Source: Lactiplantibacillus pingfangensis (GTDB taxonomy: Bacteria > Bacillota > Bacilli > Lactobacillales > Lactobacillaceae). Taken from it: a stretch of DNA of 64,000 nt. The DNA lies in assembly GCF_005404945.1 (NCBI RefSeq), contig NZ_BJDG01000001.1, positions 1 to 64,000 on the forward strand, read 5' to 3'. This document shows, piece by piece, positions 36,536 through 45,705 of the stretch (within the stretch, counting starts at the first letter, position 1; each line of letters starts with the position of its first letter). The position numbers were made by a program, and so were the translations under genes. Under the pieces are notes generated by a model, which did not search any database, was not told the DNA's origin, and saw only the letters and a list, made by a program, of their open reading frames with translations.

Positions 36536-37533
36536 TGATAAACGACCCCTTTCGTTTTAGCTTCCTTTAGCACGCTGGCTGGGAAGGTGATACCGAGTTT
36601 TTTCGCTTCAGATAAATTAAGTGTCATTTTGCCTTTGGTAATGACTTTGATGGCGTAATCAGACGTGTCTTTACCTTTCAAGACTTTGGCGGCCATCTCA
36701 CCAGAAAGCTTACCAAGTTGGTATTGATCCACGGATAAGGTGGCGAGACCGCCAGCTTTAACCATTGTGTCAACGGCTGGAATGACAGGAACCTTGGCTT
36801 TATTCGTGACCGAGACTAAGGTCTTCATGGCACTGGCGACACCGTTGTCTTGTGGCGCATAGACGGCATCAACTTCGGAAGCCATTTTTTCAGCAACGGT
36901 TTGCATGTCGTTAGTATTGGCAATCGTATACATCTTGTAGGCGACGCCTTCTTGCTTACAAATCTTAGCGAACTTCTTAGCGTTATATTCGCCACCGTGA
37001 TCAGACGTGGTATAAATAATGCCGACCGTTTTGGCCGATGGCACCAACTCACGTAACAAATCGAGATGTGACTTCAATGGGGACTCACCGGACGTCCCGG
37101 TCACGTTAGCCCCGGGGTGGGCGTCACTCTTAATTAAGCCGCTACCAGATGGATCAGTAATCCCAGCAAGAATCACGGGTGTTGATTTACCAGCCGCAGA
37201 AACCAAGGCCTGTGCAGCAGGTGTGGCAATCCCAACGACTTCAGCGGCGTCTTCATTAACAAATTTTTGGCTCATGGTCTTCAAATTACTTTGATCACCT
37301 TGTGCATTTTGATAATCAATTTTAACCGTTTTACCTGGGACGTAACCATATTCTTTTAATCCAGCGACGACCCCGCGATGAATCGCGTCCAGTGCCGGAT
37401 GCGTTTGGAGTTGGAGAATCCCAACGGTTGGGACTTTTTTAGTGTTAGCCTTTTTTTGACCATTCCCAGTCATAAAGAAGGCCACCCCGAGAAAGACCAC
37501 TAAGGCACTAATAAATGCAATCATACGTTTCAA
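36532..37533 (-). CDS. ABC transporter substrate-binding protein (COG2984, TrpX-like)
   Basis: A 333-residue binding protein of the DUF534/TrpX family. An N-terminal hydrophobic segment (MIAFISALVVFLGVAFFM) lacks the lipobox Cys usual for Gram-positive binding proteins, so it is probably held by an uncleaved anchor or secreted. Conserved segments are VGILQLQTHPALDAI, GIATPAAQAL and ILAGITDPSGSGL. I prefer TTG 37533, which has GAGGT seven bases upstream. GTG 37542 and ATG 37524 are alternatives. It is the first gene of the operon, behind a structured attenuator. The ligand is unproven. Confidence 0.85.
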   Translation of the reverse strand: MKRMIAFISALVVFLGVAFFMTGNGQKKANTKKVPTVGILQLQTHPALDAIHRGVVAGLKEYGYVPGKTVKIDYQNAQGDQSNLKTMSQKFVNEDAAEVVGIATPAAQALVSAAGKSTPVILAGITDPSGSGLIKSDAHPGANVTGTSGESPLKSHLDLLRELVPSAKTVGIIYTTSDHGGEYNAKKFAKICKQEGVAYKMYTIANTNDMQTVAEKMASEVDAVYAPQDNGVASAMKTLVSVTNKAKVPVIPAVDTMVKAGGLATLSVDQYQLGKLSGEMAAKVLKGKDTSDYAIKVITKGKMTLNLSEAKKLGITFPASVLKEAKTKGVVYQ

Positions 37534-37596
37534 TACGTTCACCTCAACTTAAATTTTCGAACCTGTTTTGTCTGGGCATGCGTGAGACAAAATAAA

Positions 37597-37829
37597 AAAG
37601 GGCAAACCAGTAAGCTCTGGTCTGCCCTTTACGGAACCGAAGCCTGCTGTGTCTAAAACCCATGCAGACTTCTTTAGATAACAAAGTTAAGTCGGCACAG
37701 ATACAAACTGTTTGCCAGATTGTATCCGTGTGACGGAATTACAATCTGAATCGCCGGCTTTGCCATGAACTATTCAAATTGGTCATTGTTTTCTTTGTCA
37801 TCCTTGGTTCCTCGCTTTCGTTATTGAAT
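37597..37829 (-). promoter_or_regulatory. Structured attenuator leader of unknown class, possible riboswitch
   Basis: From the inferred start near 37829 the RNA begins with GGAACC (37811-37806), which pairs with GGTTCC (37638-37633) and encloses several helices. These are AAGCCGGC/GCCGACTT (37760-37753 with 37696-37689), a perfect CAGATTGTA...TACAATCTG hairpin (37748-37716), and GAAGTCTGC/GCAGGCTTC (37672-37664 with 37647-37639). A terminator (AAGGGCAGACCAG and complement, 37632-37597) follows. GTCTGC of the last helix can instead pair with GCAGAC of the terminator, giving a two-state switch. It carries no T-box sequence and matches no class I could recall. Confidence 0.75.
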
Positions 37830-37835
37830 AAATTC

Positions 37836-37864
37836 AGTATAGGCATAGATAAAAAAGCTGTCAA
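37836..37864 (-). promoter_or_regulatory. Promoter of the ABC transporter leader
   Basis: On the minus strand TTGACA (37864-37859) and TATACT (37841-37836) are separated by 18 bases, placing the start of the structured leader at about 37829. Confidence 0.8.
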
Positions 37865-37945
37865 GTGGAAAATTAAAATTTGTTGAGAAATGCCATCTAA
37901 ATCAGATTGCGGAGATTTTGGATAGAAACTAGCAGAATGTTCTCG

Positions 37946-38130
37946 CTTTCGGCTGTTGCTGAGGCCATGCGGGCGTGGGACCAGGATAAGCCTGAGGAGC
38001 GGTCTTATCCTTCACCCGGAATAGCTGCCAAAACCGCAACTATCCCGGACCGTCCGTCCCATAAGGTTGGCAAAAAACGCCAATCTAACGGGACCTTCAC
38101 GCCCGATGGCCTCAGCAACAACCTACCGCT
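37946..38130 (+). repeat. Family A palindromic repeat, copy A6
   Basis: The closing stem GTTGCTGAGGCCAT pairs exactly with ATGGCCTCAGCAAC, and GCGGGCGTG pairs with CACGCCCG. The stem sequence differs from A3 on both arms, so base pairing rather than sequence is conserved. Confidence 0.85.
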
Positions 38131-38337
38131 TAATTTAGCGTTTTAAGTGTAATTGTAACAACAATGTTCTAATACCTGGATTTTGACTTTTTCGATTGTC
38201 ATTGAGATAACGACGGTAATTGGTGATTTTTAGCTTTCAACCAAAGTGTGACCGCTAAAAGATTTGTCATATCAGTAACAGATCGTCTGACTTAGAATCT
38301 GCTTGAGTGCACTGCTTTCTAAGTGAGCGGTTAATTA

Positions 38338-38520
38338 GCTGTAGGTTGGGACTGATCGCATCGGTCGTGCAGGTGGCGTTGAGTCGGCGATCTTTGCCGA
38401 TTTTACGCCACCTGCACGACCGGGACACTTGCGGTTTTTGCGAGGGTTTCGGGCGAGGGGCAAGACGTTCCTGGCTTGGCCCAGTCCCACGACCGCATGC
38501 GATCAGTCCTAACCGGAAGC
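38338..38520 (-). repeat. Family A palindromic repeat, copy A7 (inverted)
   Basis: The same core read on the minus strand. The stem GGTTAGGACTGATCGCAT pairs with ATGCGATCAGTCCCAACC-like sequence, with the inner GTGGCGT/ACGCCAC hairpin. It faces A6. Confidence 0.85.
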
Positions 38521-38651
38521 GGCAATCTTTAGATTTTGAACCTAACTTCTAAAGTAAGGTTCAAAAATTAAAACATAAATATTAACTTATCACTAGTTTA
38601 TCGAACGTACGTTTGCTATAATTGGTTAGCAAATGAAAGGGGCGCAGGGTT

Positions 38652-39122
38652 TTGAATGAGTTAACGATGCAGCAAGCGTTAGCAGCCTTGGGGACTGAGC
38701 AACGCTATCGGTTTACAGGTCTCTTTGAACGGTACGGCTATCAGTCGGGCGCAGAATATGATGAACCGATGATTTTATTAACCACGATTCGCTTAAATGG
38801 AAAGCAACTCGTCGCACTGAATTTATGGCTACATTTGAGTAAAGATTTTCAGCAGTTAGGTGAATTAAAGCCTGGTGACAAAGTGCGGTTTACCGGGCGA
38901 GTGGCACCGATGATTACTGACTATCATGGTCAATCCGACGGCGAATTTTCAGCGAGTTCGGTTGCTTATCAAATTGGGTACCCTAGTCAGGTCAAGCTGA
39001 TTCGGCCTTTAATTCGACATCATCGTCAAGCACTGCCAACTGAACGAGAGGCTTTGGTTCAACAAATTATTGACTGGAATACAGCCGCTGACTCAGAACA
39101 AGCTAAAAAAATCATAGAATGA
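38652..39122 (+). CDS. Hypothetical protein, possible OB-like fold
   Basis: A soluble 156-residue protein with no signal or membrane segment. The segment ELKPGDKVRFTGRVAPM resembles beta-strands of OB-fold proteins, but I cannot place it in a family. The start could be TTG 38652, with AAGGGG about ten bases upstream, or ATG 38667. It directly precedes the methionine T-box, whose promoter -35 begins two bases after its stop codon. Confidence 0.7.
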   Translation: MNELTMQQALAALGTEQRYRFTGLFERYGYQSGAEYDEPMILLTTIRLNGKQLVALNLWLHLSKDFQQLGELKPGDKVRFTGRVAPMITDYHGQSDGEFSASSVAYQIGYPSQVKLIRPLIRHHRQALPTEREALVQQIIDWNTAADSEQAKKIIE

Positions 39123-39123
39123 G

Positions 39124-39152
39124 TTGACAATTAGAAAATACGGTGTTAAATT
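39124..39152 (+). promoter_or_regulatory. Promoter of the metA-metY-hom operon
   Basis: TTGACA (39124-39129) and TAAATT (39147-39152) with a 17-base spacer, upstream of the T-box leader. Confidence 0.7.
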
Positions 39153-39174
39153 AGTTTTAAATTAAAAATCAATT

Positions 39175-39455
39175 AAGGCGTTGAAGAGAAGAGTAGTGCT
39201 TGAAACAATTTCCCAGAGAGCTTCGAAATGGTGTGAGAAGCAATTGTTGAGATCGCGAAGATGAGCTTGGAGTCATGACACGGGTCGCGATGGCTACGTG
39301 TGCGGTTGCAACCGGTATATTGCGGAGTATCCTATTTTTAATAGGGCACTTGTCGAGGTTGCTATTGTGAAATGGCAACGAATCACGGTGGTAACGCGAA
39401 AGCTTTCGTCCGTTAGTTTCTTTTAGAGAGACTAATGGTCGGAAGCTTTTTTTTG
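39175..39455 (+). promoter_or_regulatory. T-box leader, tRNA-Met specific
   Basis: It has the AGAGAGCTTCGAAATGGTG apical region of stem I and a specifier loop with ATG at 39275-39277 (GAGTCATGACACG). The T-box AATCACGGTGGTAACGCG (39381-39398) is followed by a terminator of about 18 bp (39400-39448) and eight T. TGGT would pair with discriminator A, as in tRNA-Met. Uncharged tRNA-Met should turn on metA-metY-hom. Confidence 0.92.
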
Positions 39456-39489
39456 TTTGATAAAAACCGGCAAGAGAGGGAGTCAGTAG

Positions 39490-41645
<2,156 letters not shown>

Positions 41646-41663
41646 TTAAGGAAGGTGTTTTAA

Positions 41664-42968
41664 ATGACGCAGACAATCGAAGTGGGCATGTTAGGATTTG
41701 GCACCGTGGGCAGTGGCGTGATTTCGCGATTAACGCAAGCTGCGACAACTATTGAACAAACACAAGGCTTTCGGTTGCACTTAGCAGCGGTTGCCGTGCA
41801 TCATTTGAATGCGCCTAGAGCGGTCAAATTACCGATTGGGACCCGTTTAACGGATTCAATTCAGGCGGTTGTGACCGACCCGCATATTCAAATTGTGATT
41901 GAAGTCATGGGCACCTTAGTGACGGCCGAGGCTGCCATTGTTGCCGCGTTACAGCATGGTAAATCGGTGATTACGGCTAATAAAGATCTGATTGCGACGG
42001 CTGGTGCGCGCTTGACGGCATTAGCCCAGCGGCAGCACTGTGATTTATTTTATGAAGCGAGTGTCGCCGGTGGCATTCCGATTTTACGGACTTTGACAGA
42101 TAGTTATGTGACCGATGATGTGCAGCGAGTTGCGGGCATCATCAATGGGACGGCGAACTATATTTTAAGCGCGATGACCGCGACCGGGCAATCTTACCAA
42201 CAGGCGCTGACCGCTGCGCAAGCGGCTGGTTACGCTGAAAGTGATCCGACTAACGATGTCAGTGGGATTGATACGACATACAAGTTGATGATTCTGAGTC
42301 AGTTTGCCTTCGGTCAGGCCTTAACGTTTTCACAGATTCGTCCCATCGGGATTACGGTGCTGACAGCAACGCAATGTCGGCAAGCGGCACAAGCCGGGTG
42401 GCAGATTAAACTTTTAGCCGAAGCCGAACGACATGCTGGACAATTATATTGTCGCGTGGCGCCGGTGGCTGTTCCTAATCGGTCGGCTTTAAGTCAAATT
42501 AACGGTGTCCAGAATGGGGTGGCCGTCACCAGTACGGCGATTGGTCAGAGTTTATACACGGGTCCTGGCGCCGGTAGTACCGCAACCGCCAATAGTGTCT
42601 TGAATGATGTCATTGTGGCGGCACAGCATTGGGTTCATCAGACCCGCGGCACCGCTTTTAATGTTAAAAACGGTCAGTATTCAGTTCATCCGTTGGCCGA
42701 AGTGCCGCAAGCCTACTTATTATTTACTGAATTATCAGCCGCGACGCTTCAAAGCAACGCTAATGAAGCTGATTTCTCAATTAAGTTACAAACACCAGCC
42801 TGTTATCAAACGACTATAGTCACTGCTGGACAATTAAACCGATTTTTAACGACCTGTGGCAGATCACAAGTCACGGCCCTACCGATTGGGTTTTCGACGC
42901 AGTGGACCAAGCGTGAGACACAAGTAGCATCTTCGCAGCAGACACGCGCAACCATTAAATTAGCCTAA
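41664..42968 (+). CDS. hom: Homoserine dehydrogenase
   Basis: A 434-residue enzyme that reduces aspartate semialdehyde to homoserine. It shows the nucleotide-binding MLGFGTVGSGV, the ANKDLIA segment, FYEASVAGGIPI with the substrate Glu, GIINGTANYILSAM and the catalytic Lys region YKLMILSQFAFG. The last ~90 residues sit where an ACT regulatory domain is expected but match it only loosely. AAGGAAGGTG precedes the ATG. It is the last gene of the operon and provides the substrate for metA. Confidence 0.94.
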   Translation: MTQTIEVGMLGFGTVGSGVISRLTQAATTIEQTQGFRLHLAAVAVHHLNAPRAVKLPIGTRLTDSIQAVVTDPHIQIVIEVMGTLVTAEAAIVAALQHGKSVITANKDLIATAGARLTALAQRQHCDLFYEASVAGGIPILRTLTDSYVTDDVQRVAGIINGTANYILSAMTATGQSYQQALTAAQAAGYAESDPTNDVSGIDTTYKLMILSQFAFGQALTFSQIRPIGITVLTATQCRQAAQAGWQIKLLAEAERHAGQLYCRVAPVAVPNRSALSQINGVQNGVAVTSTAIGQSLYTGPGAGSTATANSVLNDVIVAAQHWVHQTRGTAFNVKNGQYSVHPLAEVPQAYLLFTELSAATLQSNANEADFSIKLQTPACYQTTIVTAGQLNRFLTTCGRSQVTALPIGFSTQWTKRETQVASSQQTRATIKLA

Positions 42969-42987
42969 TTCTAATTGGACAAGTTTG

Positions 42988-43034
42988 AAAAAAGACACTG
43001 ACGTACAGTATACTGTGTGTAAGTGTCTTTTTTA
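42988..43034 (+). terminator. Terminator of the metA-metY-hom operon
   Basis: AAAAAAGACACT...AGTGTCTTTTTT with an inner ACAGTATACTGT dyad. Confidence 0.85.
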
Positions 43035-43136
43035 TTGACTAAAAAACGTTAATGCGGACATGGTTCGTATTTGACAGGTGGCTGGTAACACCGTAATCCT
43101 CGGGCGTTACCCAGTCTCTGAATTGGAGTGAAACAA

Positions 43137-44027
43137 ATGAAAATTGCGGTTGTCACTGATAGTTCGGCCAACTTATCGGCCCGAGCAGCGGCAGACTATA
43201 AGATTACCGTTGTTAATGATCCGATTATGTTTGGTAATCACGTTTATCATGAAAATGTGGATATCACGGCTGATCAATTTTATCGCCTCTTGAAAGTTGA
43301 AAAAGATATTCCCACCTTATCCCAAATTTCAATGCCAGAAATGCAGCTGGTTTTTGATGATTTGAAAGCTGAGGGCGTGACCCAAGTCTTAGTGATCGGG
43401 TTGAGTAGCGGCATCAGTGGGTATGTGAATAATTTGAAAACTTATGCTCCATCGGTTAAAGACTTGGATGTGCAAGTGTTTGATTCCCAGACGGCCTGTG
43501 CCGGGACTGCTAATATGGTGAAACTTGCCGCAGCGATGGCACTGGCAGACTATCCAATGGCGGATATTTTGGCACAATTGACCCGTCTGCGTGCGATGAC
43601 CAAGACGGTTTTAATCGTCAACAGCATGCGACACTTGGTCAAAAATGGGCGCATTTATAATAATAGTAGCCTAGCCGGCACAATGGTGTTACGCAACAAG
43701 CCGATTATTACGTTTAATGAACACGGTAAGTTGCAAGTGCTCGGGAAAGAACGGACCTTGAAAAATGCCCAACAGGCTGTCCAGGATGACTTTGATCGGT
43801 TCGTCATTACGCAACAATTGCCGGTTCGCTTGGATGTGATTAGTGCTAACGATCCACAAATTGCGGAAGATTGGGCGAGTGAGCTGCGTTACCAATTCCC
43901 AGCTGTACGCGTGAAAACGGGTGAAATCGGGCCATTAATGGGGACGTTGACTGGTGAACACGCGTTAGGACTAATCTGGTCGCTCGATTGGAAGCCATTG
44001 TTAAATACGCTTAACCAAGCTGATTAA
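43137..44027 (+). CDS. DegV family fatty-acid-binding protein
   Basis: A 296-residue DegV/FakB-type protein that binds a fatty acid for phosphorylation by FakA. The N-terminus KIAVVTDSSANLS, then TLSQISMPEM and LSSGISGYVNN, are characteristic, and the GPLMGTLTGEHALGL end matches the family. No fakA is nearby. The ATG at 43137 has GGAGTG seven bases upstream, and an in-frame GTG lies three codons earlier. The gene is monocistronic. Confidence 0.9.
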   Translation: MKIAVVTDSSANLSARAAADYKITVVNDPIMFGNHVYHENVDITADQFYRLLKVEKDIPTLSQISMPEMQLVFDDLKAEGVTQVLVIGLSSGISGYVNNLKTYAPSVKDLDVQVFDSQTACAGTANMVKLAAAMALADYPMADILAQLTRLRAMTKTVLIVNSMRHLVKNGRIYNNSSLAGTMVLRNKPIITFNEHGKLQVLGKERTLKNAQQAVQDDFDRFVITQQLPVRLDVISANDPQIAEDWASELRYQFPAVRVKTGEIGPLMGTLTGEHALGLIWSLDWKPLLNTLNQAD

Positions 44028-44105
44028 GAATCTTAAGTAAGTTGTGCTCGATTAGAGTGCGTCTGGACTGAATCGGTTAAGAATCAACAGGGTTATCGAA
44101 GTTAG

Positions 44106-44134
44106 TTGACAAAATCAAAAAATGATAATATGAT
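44106..44134 (+). promoter_or_regulatory. Promoter of the panE-type gene leader
   Basis: TTGACA (44106-44111) and TATGAT (44129-44134) with a 17-base spacer. Confidence 0.75.
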
Positions 44135-44140
44135 AGCAAC

Positions 44141-44412
44141 ATTAAAACTTGATGAAAAAGTCATAATGATTTGAAGGAGTCGTTAAGTTGACATGCTAAG
44201 AAAGCACCGTTAGTTGGGAAGGTGTCATGGCAATTTAATTAAAGTTCAGATTTTGGCACGAACTTTTCGAGGTTCGTTGGGCGCACCCATTATTGTGCAC
44301 ACGTTTAGTCTTTTTGAACGTGCTGAGGATTAGCATGTGAGTGTTAGTCAAATTAAGGTGGGAACCCGTGTAAACGGCCTTTGGATAACTGATATCCAAG
44401 GGCCGTTTTTTC
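44141..44412 (+). promoter_or_regulatory. T-box-like leader, specifier not assigned
   Basis: A 270-base leader with a GAAAGCACCGTTAGTTGGGAA apical region resembling the stem I GTTGG/GAA loop. It has an AATTAAGGTGGGAACCCGTG element in the T-box position (44351-44370) and a terminator AACGGCCTTTGGAT...ATCCAAGGGCCGTT plus T run (44373-44411). The T-box differs from consensus by one extra base in the GGAACC part. I could not place the codon. Confidence 0.65.
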
Positions 44413-44522
44413 GTCTTGTTTTAAACACATAAGATCGTTTTCGACACGGTAACGTGACACCTAGTTTTATCATACTGTAAAAGAATCACAATTGTTGATT
44501 ACTTGAAAGGAAGTTGTTGTTA

Positions 44523-45494
44523 ATGAGATATGGCATTATTGGCGCGGGTGCGATGGGTTACCGCTATGGCGTAATGTTGCAAGAAAATGCTGGGGTCACG
44601 GTGGATTTTATTGAAACTTGGCAGCCTAATCTTGAGCAGGTTCGGAAGCAAGCTGGGGTCCAGGTCGCACGTGACCATCAGAATCGGCGGATTGTCCCAA
44701 TCAATATTTACACGCCAGAAGACTATGTTGGACACCCAGATGTTTGGATAATTTTCAAGAAGCAAATGCAGTTAGCCGATGAACTGCAACGAGATGCGCC
44801 GTTATTTCATGAAGATCAATATGTCTTTTCAGCGATGAATGGCATGGGTCATTTTGAAAAAATCGCCCAATATTTCCCAGCTGATCATATTATCGGTGGC
44901 ACGGCCATGATTGCAACGGTGCTGAATGGCCCCGGTGACGTTGATTTTATGGGACCGGTGGGTAGTGAAGTGATGCATATGAGCAAGTATGCGGGTGAGC
45001 GAGACGACGTGACCAATCAAGTGATGGCTGACTTTAAGGCCGCGGATTTAAACCCGATTTGGTCGGATAATTTTATGGGCATGTGTCTGTCTAAAGTGGT
45101 CTTTAATGCGGTCACCAATAGTCTCTGTACCATGTTTGAAATTCAGATGGGACAATTCATTGCTTATCCAGGCGTCAAAGACATGGCGACACAGCTATTC
45201 AATGAAGCCTATGATGCTTGTGAACGGGCGGGAATTAAGCTGATTGAAACCCGGCAAGAAGAAATTGATTCGGTTGAAACGGTGAGTCGAGCTTATAAGT
45301 ATCATTATCCGTCCATGTATCAGGATTTCTCAAAAGGACGTCCGACTGAAGTGGATTATATTAATGGTTATATTGCTAAACTCGGCCGGGAACACGATTA
45401 TGTTTGTCGCGTCCATGAATTTGTGACCCAAGAAGTCCATTTAGCAGAAACGATGCGGCAATTTAAGCAAACTGCGGTGCCAATTTCAATCTGA
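44523..45494 (+). CDS. panE: Ketopantoate reductase family protein (PanE/ApbA-like)
   Basis: A 323-residue NADPH-dependent 2-oxoacid reductase. The Rossmann loop GIIGAGAMGYRYG opens the protein. The catalytic Lys lies in CLSKVVFNAVTNSLCTMF, and the C-terminal YPSMYQDFSKGRPTEVDYINGYI matches the PanE substrate motif. Some lactic acid bacterial PanE homologues act on branched 2-keto acids rather than ketopantoate. Control by a tRNA-sensing leader would favour an amino-acid-linked role here, but that is inference. ATG 44523 is chosen with AAAGGAAG nine bases upstream. Confidence 0.88.
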   Translation: MRYGIIGAGAMGYRYGVMLQENAGVTVDFIETWQPNLEQVRKQAGVQVARDHQNRRIVPINIYTPEDYVGHPDVWIIFKKQMQLADELQRDAPLFHEDQYVFSAMNGMGHFEKIAQYFPADHIIGGTAMIATVLNGPGDVDFMGPVGSEVMHMSKYAGERDDVTNQVMADFKAADLNPIWSDNFMGMCLSKVVFNAVTNSLCTMFEIQMGQFIAYPGVKDMATQLFNEAYDACERAGIKLIETRQEEIDSVETVSRAYKYHYPSMYQDFSKGRPTEVDYINGYIAKLGREHDYVCRVHEFVTQEVHLAETMRQFKQTAVPISI

Positions 45495-45523
45495 TGGTCA
45501 AAAAACACATTTGAAGAATCTTT

Positions 45524-45558
45524 ATGAAAAAGTCCTGAAATATTTCAGAACTTTTTTC
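45524..45558 (+). terminator. Terminator after the panE-type gene
   Basis: AAAAAGTCCTGAAATATTTCAGAACTTTTTT forms a stem with a T run. Confidence 0.8.
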
Positions 45559-45705
45559 ATTTGCTTAAATCCATTACATCATAAGGTTGAAAACGGTCTC
45601 AAACACAATTGGTCTATCCCTATTTCGCCCTAATGAACTTTCCTGGAACAGCATGATGTGATAGGATTTACAACGTATTGAAAAAGAGATCAGGGAGAAA
45701 TTGGT

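Larger units (their letters stand above)
37865..38651. other. Gene-free stretch with an inverted pair of A repeats
   Basis: It holds A6 (37946-38130, plus orientation) and A7 (38338-38520, minus orientation), about 207 bases apart. The spacer contains GCTTTCAACC near 38231, resembling an A terminal repeat. No gene is supported. The last 60 bases precede the next gene. Confidence 0.65.

Noticed and set aside
45600-45630. NagR/GntR operator upstream of the PTS gene
   Set aside because: Only one arm (TTGGTCTA) is clear and no matching second arm is present, so I do not list it as a site.
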